In this document: positions 1 to 11,050 of the stretch, piece after piece
Layout of the letters: each line of letters opens with the position of its first letter
Numbering within the stretch: position 1 is the stretch's first letter
Made by a program: the position numbers and the translations under genes
Origin: Pseudeuparius sepicola
Lineage: Eukaryota; Arthropoda; Insecta; Coleoptera; Anthribidae
DNA: 64,000 nt
Direction of reading: 5' to 3'
Assembly: GCA_963920635.1 (NCBI GenBank)
Contig: OY987300.1
Location: 60,860,915 to 60,924,914 of the forward strand
The notes under the pieces: model-generated
The model's input: only the letters and a program-made list of their open reading frames with translations
Told to the model about the DNA's origin: nothing
The model's database searches: none

Positions 1-146
1 GATATTTGTTTTCTCTTCATTATATCTCTTCAAATTGGTACACGATATTTTTCCCGCAAAATAACTTGAGACACTTATTTACTGGTTGCTTTCCTACTAA
101 ACCATAAACACGGAAAACAGGGGGGAAATAAGATTTTTTAAAATAC
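1..146 (+). repeat. Partial direct copy of the repeat at 1588-1753
   Basis: Shares long interrupted identity with 1588-1753 in the same orientation, including ACTTATTTACTGGTTGCT and AAATAAGATTTTTTAAAATA. This is a diverged second copy of a dispersed element cut by the window edge. It lies in the ec intron after exon 2. Confidence 0.7.
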
Positions 147-780
147 CTAAAGTCTATCCAAGTTTCAGAGGCAGTGGATCAAAACCTTGTCCACCACGTG
201 ACCTATTCTCTTATTGGTCTGGCCGTCATAAAATGTCAAGTGTTTACGCGGCGAGCAGAATGCAGGCCGGCTCTTTTCTCAGTCGAGTTTCCTGAATATT
301 TTAGATCGGATCGCGAGCAGTATATTCTGTAAATTTATTTTGCTACTTAATTTAAGGAAATTTATAAAGATCCACGAAAGGTAAAAACACAATTTTCAGA
401 ACTTCTAAAGGAATTAGTTCAGAATTACAAGCCACTGGGAATCTCATATTAGTCAGACCCTGGTAATCCGCAATGCGGTCATGTCACTTTGTTTATATCT
501 ACTGCCGCTATAACTTGGATAGACTTTAGTTGTTATGTAACAACACAATATTGGTGTAGACTCTTTAATTTTATTTTTTAGAAAGGAAATAAAGGAAACA
601 GACCTCAGTCCCACAATTTCTTTTTAATTCAAAAAGCAATTTTAAGCTAAGGTCGTGCCCTGGGCCAGTGTTGTATTATTTTTGCACAAAACACATCTAA
701 ATTTTGAAATTGAGTGAAGCAAAATGATAAGGTATAGTTTTGTATTTGTATTGAATTGTATGCTTTCAGTTTCAATTCTT
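147..780. other. Intronic, no gene seen
   Basis: AT-rich intron sequence. A CCACGTGAC E-box-like word occurs near 196-204. No exon or full repeat was recognised. Confidence 0.5.
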
Positions 781-1625
781 GGAATATCAGTTAAGAAAAA
801 AAATCCTTCTAAAAATTGACATAGACGCACAATAATACAATGCGAATACATTTTCTTAATAACCTTTTCCGATTTCCAAGGTAAAACCCCATTTTTCCTT
901 ATTTTTATTTTAAATGTTATATTTGACAGGCATGGGCCGTAACGTCACGACTCTCTTCAGGTGTACCCAACACATACACCAACGTAGACCGAAATCAGAT
1001 TTTCAAAAAAAAAATAATAAAAATGTTTCCCATTTGGGGCAAAGTTTATGAATAGCATTGTATTTTGGGTGGATTTTTCTAATTTTTGTTTACCTATTTC
1101 AATCCGACTAAACACAGTAGACGGTAATATTTCACAAATAAAAGATTTCTTAAAACTTCGCCCCCCCCCCCCCCCGCCCCTAAAAACTGGCTACGCCACT
1201 GGCAAAACACTCCTTATGCAATCACTCGTATGCCAGTGTGATCTTCGCGCTTCGCGTCATACAGTATGTATATAAGAAGCTAAATATGAAAGCAAACGAG
1301 TAGTCCAAAATTTTCTTACCTATATAGATTGTTATTCATAAAGTTTGCATCAAAAATGGGAAAAATTTTCATTATTAGGTTTATTAAAATCTGATATCGG
1401 CTATTGGTGCATGTTTTGGGTACACTATTGCACCTAAAGTGGGTCGTGACGTCATAACCCATACCTATCAAATTTGACATTTAAAATTAGGAAAAATCGG
1501 GGTTGCCTTGGAAATATTGGAAAGTTATTAAGAAAATGTGTTCGTATTGTATTATTGTGCCTCTATGCCAATTTTCAGAAAGATATGGGATCTTCGTTTT
1601 TTTTCTTAATTACCTACATTCCTAT
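781..1625. mobile_element. Foldback element with arms about 230-245 bp
   Basis: The reverse complement of 781-1010 matches 1380-1625, sharing for example TTATTAAGAAAATGT and TTGTATTATTGTGC. The right arm runs on into the 1588-1753 repeat. The interior carries the poly-C element end at 1146-1202, which looks like a separate insertion. Confidence 0.7.
1146..1202 (-). mobile_element. Poly-G terminus of a DNA element (CCAGTGGCGTAGCCAG end)
   Basis: On the minus strand this reads CCAGTGGCGTAGCCAG, a short spacer, then a long G run broken by one C. The same terminal design occurs at 44076-44596. Terminal words of the CAGTGGCGTAGCCAG type followed by a G run recur in insect repeats. Only one end is visible here. 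Confidence 0.5.
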
Positions 1626-1753
1626 TTTTCTTCAAATCGGCACTCACACTCGATATTTTTTTACTTATTTACTGGTTGCTCTCTTACTAAATCACAACAA
1701 TACAAATAAGTTTCAACACAAAATTAAGGAGAAAAATAAGATTTTTTAAAATA
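1588..1753 (+). repeat. Dispersed repeat, second copy at 1-146
   Basis: Direct repeat partner of 1-146, overlapping the right arm of the 781-1625 foldback. The reading frames here are chance products. Confidence 0.65.
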
Positions 1754-1918
1754 GCTGTTGTGTATCAATGCAATATTTACTGCAAAGATTCTTTAATTTT
1801 AGAAACGATGTCATACTGTCTTTAAAGGTGAGGTAAAGTACTGCTTTTAGTTGTAACGCAGTTATGAGATGACTGTTTTGGTAAATTTACTTTGATTATT
1901 GAAAAACTGTAAAAAAAT

Positions 1919-2460
1919 TACATTTAAAAAATAAAATCGTTAAAAATGGGTTTATTTGTTAAAATTCCAAAAAGTTTGACTTGAAAAAGTTCTTTTTCAA
2001 TTTTACGTAAGTTTACTACACGTCTATTAAAAGATTTTATCACGTCTTAATAATTTTAAACTATCTGAAAATTTTAAAAACTTGAAGAGTTGCCTTTTAA
2101 CTAGTTTAGTATCAAAAAACCCGATTAAAAATTAAATAAATTTATATCTCTCCTAAATGTTTCACGGCACATAAACTTTGCACCAAACAGAACAGTGTTT
2201 TCACTTTATAGATATTTAGTAATAAAAAGTGATTAGAATGATAAAGCTAGTAATATAAAATATGTCTTTATACAGTCACAAATTTTTAAAATTTTCGGAA
2301 TAATCAAATATATTAAAAAAACGGCAAAAAAAACAAAATCTTTTAATAGAGTTGTCAAGTTTGATACACTTATGTAGAATTGAAAAAGAAACAACTTTTT
2401 GGAATCTTAACAAATAAACCCGTTTTTAACGATTTTAATTTTTTAAATATCATTTTTGAC
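1919..2460. mobile_element. Foldback element, arms about 125 bp
   Basis: The left arm (1919-2045) contains AAAATCGTTAAAAATGGGTT and AATTCCAAAAAGTTTGAC. The right arm (2330-2460) contains their reverse complements with a few changes. The interior of about 285 bp is AT-rich with no coding trace. Confidence 0.75.
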
Positions 2461-4137
2461 AGATAGCGAAAGTCCCGTAACCACGTTTGAGCGACTCATT
2501 TTTCACCTTTTTTAAAGAAAAAGATAACCCCAAAGTTGAATTTAAAAATAAATCATAATTTAAATATTTTCCCCTTCTGGTGCGAGCTTTTTGGAGGACA
2601 CTGTATAGCTGTTTGAAATTTATTTTTTTAATTTTTGTCTATAATTTACGAAGCTCACCCCAGCTTCTGTGCTAAGTATAAATATTCTGAAAAAATAGTT
2701 AACAACATATGCCCCGGAGCGTTTAGAGTTGGATGGCTGAACTTTATTAATAATAAATAATGCATAATCTTAAAGCATTATAACAGATTTATATACCCAC
2801 TAGCAAAACGTTTTTGCAACAACATGACGTATATCATTACGGTGGAATGTATTTCTTAAAAGCAACTTGGACGACTGTTTCCTTGAATTAACTCTGATGA
2901 ATTATGTGCAGAAAGGAAAAGGAACGGTTTATACATATTTTGTATATCTATATGTGTTCGAATATCGTGACTGCAATATTAGACTTAAATTAAACTATGT
3001 AATTTCCTAGGTTAGCGAAAATAATACGCACGAATTTTCGTGGAACTGAAACTAATGTTTATAGTTGATACAAATTTGAACTCGGTTATACTAGGCGAAT
3101 ATTTAAAAGTGCTAAATAATTAGTGAATTGGGAAAATCCACAAAATTATAAGTAGGCATTTATTATGAATTTATTAGCATATTTTGTTTCATATATTTCT
3201 AAGATTAATTGACAGATATAACATTAAATCTAATGTACTGAATGATCATGACCGTGACAAATAATGCAAAATTCAGGAATACCTACAATTTAATGTAATT
3301 ATTTTTTTTTAACATAAGCTATGTTATTAGCAGTTTGAAATAATTATAAATAAGAACAGTAGGAAAATCATCAGATTTCTTTATAACCCTTATTAGCATT
3401 TTCAGTAACAAATACTATTTAATAGTTTCAAAATCTCTCAATAGAGTTTCGACATATTTCAAGAATGGATTGCAAGAAACAATGGTATTCGGAACTGAAT
3501 GGTTAGATACATAATTGCAATTTTTGCATTCTTCCTATCAATAATTGTTGAAACGTCTCATTGCAATTGCCACACATGCTGTAATAATAGTATTTACAAA
3601 TTCAACACGAAAATTAATTGCAGTTCAGAAAATGTCACATGGTTTGAGTTTGAGATATATCAAGATAAAAAAGCTGAGTTTTTAGTTACCTTTGAGATGC
3701 TAAGTTTTCTTATTGTCATAGTTTTATATTTTTCGGCTTGTATTTTTGAAAATAAAGAAGGGTGTTTATCATATTTTGTTTTATTATGTGCAATTTCAGA
3801 TAAATGCCGTCATAATGGTTTAATGATTTAATTAAGGCTGAAAAGCTCACAAATAATCGACTTTTAAATAACTTTTTAAGTGATAATGTTTCAAATGGTG
3901 AGTTATTTTAAACGAAAAATGTACTGTTAAATGAAAAGTTATTGAGAATTTTCGAACTTAGGCTTCAATGATCCCGATATACCCAACGTTAAAAAAACTC
4001 TGGCTCGAGAGTATATTGCTACAGATCAAATATTACGTTTTACACAATTTTTTTCGGACTGTATAAATTTACCCTAAGGCTTTCCTTGAGCCACAGGTTA
4101 GATACTATCCACAATTCTTAATTATATTGGTCTGTCT
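2461..4137. other. Intronic, no supported gene
   Basis: AT-rich sequence. A 110-codon frame at 3499-3831 (+) predicts a signal-like N terminus and one hydrophobic segment, but it has no family resemblance or splice or codon support, so it is not annotated as a gene. Confidence 0.5.
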
Positions 4138-4570
4138 ACTTCAGGCGACGATCTGGTCTCTAATTTCTTGAGGAGGAGGCCTCAGGTATATGAGGGTAAG
4201 ATGTCTGCATCTCAAGCTTTGGTCTGCCAAGTTTCTCAGGAATCGATTCAGGGACCGACCCTTTTTGCAATATACCTAGATCTGTAAACTGGACGTCTGC
4301 CTCTCTCGGCAACTCAACATTTATACGCCGATGACAGTCAAATTATACTGTCGTTTCCTCTATCTGAAACTTTACAAGCTGTCTCCGCTCTGAATTTTGA
4401 TCTTTGCAATATACATCATACATCTACAAGCCGTTGTCTGTAACTAAATCCAAAGAAATCCACTGTCATAGTTTTTGGAAATAAAAATCATCCCGATTAG
4501 TTTACAGAGCAAAATAAAGCACTAAATAGCAAAGCTGTTCCTTACAAGAAATGTTTAGAAGGTCTTTTTC
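4138..4570 (+). pseudogene. LINE reverse-transcriptase relic
   Basis: One frame carries the core of a non-LTR retrotransposon reverse transcriptase: a RRRPQVYEG stretch, VSQESIQGPTLFAIYLDL (degraded from the usual GVPQGSxLGPLLF box), the catalytic HLYADDSQIILSF, ALNFDLCNI, and LNPKKSTVIVFGNKN. The spacing and word set fit Jockey/CR1-like LINEs. Two in-frame TAA codons interrupt it (after YLDL and after SRCL), and no 5' or 3' end is visible, so it is a short dead fragment in the ec intron after exon 2. Confidence 0.85.
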
Positions 4571-5074
4571 ATATCGAATAACTAATAATTGCATGAATAA
4601 TATTCCTTTCTATATAAGCAATATCACAGTACAAATATTTATAAAACGTTTTTTGAAACTTTTTTCAGTGAGCAAACTATAATAGGACCTGATTTAACAA
4701 ATTGTCTGGTAATTATTGTTACTGTGTCTGGTTCCTTGAGAAGTATTTCATATATTTTGTGATGCCTCTTCCGCAGTTTTTCTTTTGAATGGTTTAAGAT
4801 ATTGAATACTAAATGGCGTCCCGTCATGTTATGCAAAGTTATTATTGCATTATTTCTATGTACCTGCATGTGTTATTAACTAATTACTAAAATAAAGTCT
4901 TTTATTGTTAATATATGTCTTTTTGTTCGAATACTGAAACCATATGCTCGATGCGGCACAAACCGACTGTTAAAATAAAAATGACAAACCTATATCAAGG
5001 TTGCAAACGTACAATGCATGTGTTATAGGTAATTTTATGAAACCTGAGATATTGGAGGTATCAAATTCCCTTAC

Positions 5075-5167
5075 CTTGAGAGCACAAAAGATGCATGACT
5101 CGGCCATACAAGCATGTCCGGATAAGTCTCTGAAGCTTCTACGAAAGATGTCCAGATGCCACAGCAC
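5075..5167 (-). CDS. ec: Second coding exon of the USP53/USP54-family protease
   Basis: Encodes 31 residues (51-81 of the main isoform) beginning [17 protein letters not shown] and ending [12 protein letters not shown]. This is the segment directly after the Cys box in USP53/USP54 and is almost identical to the vertebrate versions, including the spaced Cys residues. The acceptor is textbook: CTGAC branch-point-like site, pyrimidine tract and TTTGCAG, then GTG at 5167. The donor after AAG at 5075 is GTAAGG. Both exon borders are in phase 0 and the length is a multiple of three. Longer reading frames through this interval on both strands (for example 4970-5362 minus) run past the splice sites and are not the gene product. 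The following exon (usually starting with an IFxQFQ-like segment) was not found in 1-5074. Confidence 0.94.
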
Positions 5168-7599
5168 CTGCAAAGGAGGGCACACGTCAGGCACATGTTG
5201 CAATGGTGAAAAAAAAAACCTAAATAGCCCCAATCGTAACCAAAACGCGAACCTGTACGCCACGTGGCTGTAATTATCAACATAAAACGACGTTCCGGGC
5301 AAAAATGAATAGGATTGTGCCGGGCACCTGTGCCTGCCATATGAGCAGGTACAAATACACATAAATTATTTATTATGCAGATGCTCTCTAACGTAATTTT
5401 TATGCACGGCGCCCGACCATTGAACAAGGGGATTATTATGGTAATTTCCCGTAGGGTCCCTGAGGCACACACAACATACTAAACACGGTATGGTACAGGG
5501 TTATCAAGAATCAAGATTAATTTTTTTATTGACCAAAATGACCATTTGAGCAATTTTATTCATCTTGGTATCAAAATAAAGCTCTTAGTCACATTTTAAA
5601 ACATGTTCGCTTTGATCTAGCATTTTTAGCAATTCGTTCTTTTCTGGTATCGAAAATGTATATGTTTTTTCTAAGAGATAGGAAAGTTTTATCGTAAAAA
5701 GTTGTGTAATTAAAATATGCCTACCATTAAGATATCGCATAATCGGGGCAAGCCTTGATTTTTGTGAAAATTGTTTATATTGAAAATCTTTCGATATGCA
5801 AGAATCTTTTGATATGCAAGAAAGACGAAAAATTCTATAAAAATAGGAAAATATCTTCATATCCCCATTGTAAATAAGAAAAATTTAAAAAATCTTGGAT
5901 ACCTTCGTGGCCATATAAATCGTGATATATTTGATTTTTTTATGACGCACGTTCTGTCACTGAGGCAGTGGCAATGAGGAATTAACCACTTGTACCGCAC
6001 CCTGTAGATTAATTTTCTGTAGCTATATATGAAAGCAACTGAAAAGAATACCGGTTCTTTATAAGCCCATATTAATCGAATATTAAGTCCGAAGATAAAA
6101 AACTACCAAACTGGGTGCACTCCCAAAGTACTGTAAGAACAGGTTTTATAATGACTACATTAACTTCTTCGATTTAGGACTTGATTTTATACCGGGACAC
6201 TTCAAAGATTATATAAGAACGAATTATGTATTCCCTGTATAATTCTTAGTGGGTTTCTGGGCATATAAACATTCTTGTTGCGATAATAATAGGTTAAACT
6301 ATGGAAGGGAAATACGTACACCTATTTGCAACAATAAAAGCCATTTTAATGCATTCTAAGAGGAAACTCGCAATTATCGCAAGTAGGCCGCTATAATGTT
6401 TAATTGGTTGAGATCGATTTGCTTAAGAAACTCGCACTTAACAAAGCCGAAACTATTCTGAGCTGTCTTTTACAATGAATAATGACCAATTGCTAATCTG
6501 AACTCTGCCTCAATATTAGGTATACCCTGGGTTCATTTGAAAACAGTCCACCCTTAATATTTTTAAAACTACGAAAAAATCAGAAATCGCTGGGACACGT
6601 CAATTTTTGTTCGGAGGGGGAACTTCTTTAACTTTAAAATTTCAAATGGGAATACCCCGTTTGTGATACATCATTTTATAGCTGATGTTATTGCGAATAC
6701 AACTCATTTGTATTATTTGAAATCCGATGATGTTTGAAGAAGTTATGGATAAAAAACGGTTTTTTCATAATAATTTAAAATAAATTACTTTTTACCCTAG
6801 ATTTTCACAAATGAACACAGTGTATAAAGCATGTCTGGGATTTACAAAGGAGAACTAACGTTGTACAAAATTGGTTATCGCGGAACAGTTTGACGCTGAT
6901 GAAGTTCAATATACCTACTTCATGGGGCAAGGAACTGATGAAGCAAATAAAAAGTATAATATTCTCGCGTAATGTTTATAGTTTAACAAATATCAACAAC
7001 CAGTTCCAAGGACAAAAATGTTTTCGCGAACATAATATGCCTACAAATATTTGTAAATACGGAAATAAATTGCAAAACCGCTAGTTGATATTTGTGAATT
7101 GAAACAGATTAGTTATTAGTAGGGATTAACTTTATTGCTGCTGCTAATATGTAGAGGCTAAATAATCTACATCTGAATAATGGGCGCTAAATACATTTCA
7201 CAATGATCACAAATCTATGTGATAATACCAGAACAAATAAATTATGCTTGTATACGTTTCAGGTTACAGGTTGCCTCTCAATATAGATATAAGCGATTTT
7301 TTATTGGCCTAAACATTTAGTACTTGCCTCCAACAATTATTTTAGTAATAATTTGTAATATGCGTTCTATTAAATATTTTTTTATAATATCAACACAAGT
7401 GGAAATTAATAACAGGCCTTAACACTCTCAAAGTGGTTCCACGTACTTTATGTTTTATAATGGAACAAGTTCTACAGTTTCGTATATAAGGTATTATTTT
7501 TTTGAGAGGTAGGTATATTTTTTTATGCCAAATTATATAAAAAATACGTCAAATAAATACCATAAATAGTAACAAAGGTAAATAAGTCAAGAAGGATGT
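5168..7599. other. Intronic, no feature recognised
   Basis: AT-rich sequence without convincing exons or complete repeats. Short reading frames here lack support. Confidence 0.45.
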
Positions 7600-7712
7600 T
7601 TTAGTGGCATAGCAGGTAAATGATAGTCAGTTGAAAAAATACACTCCTGCCGAAATTCGAACCCGGGACTCCTACTTAACTACACTTAACCAACTAAGCT
7701 ACTGGGGATACG
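7600..7712 (-). mobile_element. tRNA-derived SINE
   Basis: The minus strand reads as a tRNA-like head with A box TAGCTTAGTTGG (7701-7690) and B box GGTTCGAATTTC (7663-7652). A tail follows that contains TTTCAACTGACTATC and GCTATGCCACT. The A-B spacing is shorter than in a functional tRNA and no cloverleaf closes, so this is a SINE rather than a tRNA gene. Part of the tail recurs at 7966-8018 in the opposite orientation. Confidence 0.7.
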
Positions 7713-7965
7713 GTTTCCATCGGCTATATAGGTTGCATTTATTTCAATTAACTAGGTAGCTATATAGTAGTAGCGGTGAGATGTATAGGAGCATCTTCTG
7801 CAACTACAAGAAGGGGTTAGAAGGTGGAGGGTAATCATTCATTACTGTTGGTTATGTGAACTTCCTATTTGTTGTTCTACCTACAAAATTCGGCATACAG
7901 CACATAATGCAAGTACAATATGAAAATTCTAACCTATATACAATGTCAAGCTAAGAATAAACAAA

Positions 7966-8018
7966 GGCGGCTGGAGTGCATCTTTTTCAACTGACTACCC
8001 TTTACCGGCTATGCCACT
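7966..8018 (+). mobile_element. 3' fragment of the same SINE, inverted
   Basis: GGAGTGCATC, TTTTTCAACTGACTA and GGCTATGCCACT match the tail of the minus-strand SINE at 7600-7712. No tRNA-like head is present upstream. Confidence 0.65.
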
Positions 8019-9150
8019 GTGCAATTATTACTCTCCAAGCATGCCACTGAAATCTGTATTAATATTTACGATTTCCTACAAATCTATTCTAGGAATTCTC
8101 CGACTTCAAATTGTGTATGATCTGTATGAGCACTATGAGCAGGTCGAAATTAGGAAATCCTTTTATCTCCTTTTGGATTTTACAGTTGAATGAGCCGATT
8201 TTATATTGATACTCCTTTTATAAGACCTGACGATAAACGTATACGACAATCTTATAATAATAATATTAAAATAAGAATAATAATGATATCATATCACACT
8301 GCTTTCCTTTAAATAGCCAGAACAGAAAGTACGCCTACACCAGTCACCACCCACTTAAAACGAAAGTGTAAGTTCGTGGGTACGTAGTGTGATTTCTTCC
8401 GAAAAATTAAGTTAAATATTTATTTACGTATAAGCTTGAAAAACGAAAAAATACATAAATACTACAGAAAGGCTACAGGTCATTATGCATACCTAGGTCC
8501 AGTAAATAGAACAATTTCTAGTAACAATGTAAGCAGGTATACCTATACGTAGGTAATAGGATTTTTTAATAAATATTAAAACCGCCAAATTTCATAACAT
8601 TTTGTTATGGAGTTATGTTTTACTTTTGAAACTCCACCTAACGCTCCATCAAATGTACAGAGGTGCCCCACATAAAAAAATCAAGCTTGCTACGAAACGT
8701 CACGACGACTTTTTTCATTCACAGTGAAAAGTTACATCAGAAAACGAGTAAATTTTTAGATTGAACAGGCCAGGATTATTTTTATTTATGAATTTAAAGA
8801 ACCGACATCTATGTCACTGGTTAATTCCAGATCTTGGAATTATGTCATTTTTATGGGACTCCATCCATCCATATTTTTTTACCAAATTTGGTTGGAATAT
8901 GGGTTTCAGTACATTTTTTCAAAAACAATAAAATAATTAATTATTATGCTAAAATTAGAACTAATAACTTGGGAATTTTGTTACATAAATACCTAATTCT
9001 TTGCTTAAAACTTCCTTTATACCTAATATCTGATTTTAGTATCAAATTTTAGTAAAATTCCTATTGTTTCAAAACATAAAATAAAATATCATAACTATTT
9101 TTCAAGAGGAAAACTTTCTTTATACTTCGAATACAATACATTTTAGAAAC
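8019..9150. other. Intronic, no feature recognised
   Basis: AT-rich with an imperfect (AAT)n stretch near 8257-8286. Nothing coding is seen. Confidence 0.45.
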
Positions 9151-9151
9151 C

Positions 9152-9200
9152 ATGACAGAGCTCTGTCATGACAGATCATGTCTGTCACGAGCTGTGTCAT
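9152..9200. promoter_or_regulatory. Cluster of palindromic TGACAG motifs
   Basis: Two adjacent palindromes, CATGACAGAGCTCTGTCATG and TGACAGATCATGTCTGTCA, give four TGACAG cores in under 50 bp. TGACAG is the core of TALE homeodomain (Homothorax/Meis type) sites. The cluster lies about 200 bp inside the intron from the candidate alternative exon. Function is inferred only. Confidence 0.3.
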
Positions 9201-9380
9201 CTTCTGCCACACTTTGATGTTTTAAATGAAGGGCGAATAATCAATGCTTTAAACAATCTTACTTAGTCGAATATAAGACTCCTAGACCCTACTTCATGCA
9301 ACAGGTGGTAAATAAAGCCCCCTTCGCGCCAGCCAGATTCAACATGGCTGCCGCTAACCACTAAACAAACAACCTCCTAC

Positions 9381-9431
9381 CTTGGAGACCTGGAACAGCG
9401 CCTTCGGCAGGTGGCCCTTGCCCTTCGTCAT
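9381..9431 (-). CDS. Candidate alternative first coding exon (17 codons) of the USP53/54 gene
   Basis: On the minus strand an ATG at 9431 follows an in-frame TGA and opens 17 codons, MTKGKGHLPKALFQVSK. A strong donor follows directly (CCAAG then GTAGGAG). The frame ends in phase 0, the same as the Cys-box exon, so splicing to the acceptor at 5168 keeps the reading frame. The codons are GC-rich, unlike the surrounding DNA, and the upstream 230 bp form a CpG-rich island that suits a promoter and 5' UTR. If this is correct, the isoform would begin with these 17 residues and continue [10 protein letters not shown], lacking the catalytic Cys. I do not recognise the peptide. It could instead be the first exon of another minus-strand gene whose later exons lie below 5 kb or are unrecognised. 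Confidence 0.5.
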
Positions 9432-9665
9432 TTCCCTTTCGTCTCCGGCCGCTCAGATCGAATTTCCGCGCATTTTCGCCGGTTTCCACTGAGAAAACGC
9501 GTTTCGCGTAAGCGTACGGTGCCGCGTAGCAGTACCTGAGTGCGCACAGGTGTAGCCGAGGGGCCCGGGCGCCGAGCGGCCATTGCTTCAGCGCCGGCAG
9601 GCGGGAGAGGGGGTAGGGGGGAGCACCAGGTAGAGTCTAAACTGAAGAAGCGCTCCGAGGTACCG
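9432..9665 (-). promoter_or_regulatory. CpG-rich island, candidate 5' UTR and promoter
   Basis: A sharply bounded GC- and CpG-rich block inside AT-rich intron, directly upstream (minus strand) of the 17-codon candidate exon. An arthropod Initiator-like TCAGTT lies at 9645-9640 on the minus strand. No clear TATA box or DPE was seen. The 80-codon reading frame at 9428-9670 is in a different frame, ends just before the ATG and looks like a by-product of GC richness. Confidence 0.4.
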
Positions 9666-11050
9666 GCCAAAAAACCTGATTTACGATTTACTACATGCGT
9701 ACCGTAATAGTACTATACCTACTAGGAAAATGAGCGGCGAGACAGCGGGTGTTGTCGCCAGTCAGGGTTATGAACTTGGTTGTTTTGCAAGGAAATTATG
9801 TAGGTATTAAGAAACACCTTCGATAACACAGTATCTCCTCATGTAGCTAATAAAGTCTAAAAAAAAACATCTAACTAACATAATAGATAAAAAAATATGC
9901 TAGTGTAATCTGTAATCTCAGTTTAAACACCCTCCGCGCCAAGATTGTTTTGTTCCATATACCTATATTTTTTTTAGTCTTGGACATAAATAAAAAATAT
10001 CATAACACAATGCAAATTTTCGGACAATATAATGGCTAATGGTAATAAAAAAAACAACAAAACCATAGCTAATACCAGGTACCTAATTTGTGGATTAAAT
10101 TTGTAAGTTTTCCTTAAATTTTTATTTGCATTTTTTTATTTAAATAGCGCCAGCTTTTACTTCTACCTACTTGTTTGTATTATAGGATTATTTAGATTTT
10201 CTCTTTTCTTTCAGTTGACTTCTCCACATAGGTAGGTATACTTATAGGTTTTATTTTAAGGACTAATTTATTCGTTGCATACCTTATATCTTTGATATCA
10301 CATGCCTTTTTTGATGATGTACTAAATTGAAAATTTTATATTTGAACAGAGCTCTTAATCCTAAACAACTTAAGGGTACTTTACTCTTATTTTTGAGCCC
10401 CCCTCGTATAAGGAGTGGCTATTTCTATTTGAATATGACCTTTTGGTTCACAAATTTTCTAGTTTAAATTTGAGCTCCTGGGGTTCAGCCTTGCTTGTCT
10501 TCAAACAAGTTTCACCTATACCTTCCTTGAAAATTTTGAAAATCCATTTGTTCGCCCCCAGCAAAAAGCCCTTTCTGTAAGTTTGACGACAAAACATTCC
10601 TTAAAAAAATGTATTTTGCACATTTGGATAGGTACAGGGTGTCCTAGAAAACATGATAAACTCGATTTTCTCGTTAGTTTTAGAGATAAATTGATGAATC
10701 AAAACTAAACTTATATGTAGAATTTTCTAAGAAATTCGAATATGACCTGAAAAATACAGGATGATATAACAAAAAATTGTGAAGTTAGATTTTAACACGG
10801 AATATTAGCAGATAATGAGAAGTACCTATACGGGGAGTAACAAAAAAATTATCGGTTCTCATTTCTGACTTCGGAAGTGAGCATCACTTGGTCAGATTTT
10901 TAAGACCCTATATATTTGGAATTTTTTTAGGTTCCTTTTGTTCTCCTAATTCCAACCATAATATTTTGTATAGTTATCTCTAAAAATAACCACGCTGCGA
11001 ATTTTGTGAAATATGATAAATTCACATCTTTGCATGGAATGCTAAAAATA
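9666..11050. other. Intronic, isolated repeat end at 10633
   Basis: AT-rich. A TACAGGGTGTCC word at 10632-10643 resembles the ends of the foldbacks nearby but no partner end was found. Confidence 0.4.

Noticed and set aside
3499..3831. 110-codon frame with signal-like start and hydrophobic segment
   Set aside because: AT-rich sequence makes hydrophobic frames by chance. No family resemblance, no splice context and no codon bias seen.
1..5074. Search for the next USP53/54 exon (IFxQFQ-type start) on the minus strand
   Set aside because: No matching reading frame with acceptor was found, so the next exon is taken to lie left of the window.
4970..5472. Long minus-strand frames of 130 and 133 codons around exon 2
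   Set aside because: Only 5075-5167 matches the USP53/54 family. The rest crosses clear splice sites and is intron read-through or another frame.
7630..7712. Possible functional tRNA gene on the minus strand
   Set aside because: A and B boxes are present but spacing is short and no cloverleaf or acceptor stem closes. It fits a SINE head.
9428..9670. 80-codon minus frame in the GC-rich island
   Set aside because: Low-complexity Pro/Arg content, different frame from the candidate exon, and explained by high GC reducing stop codons.
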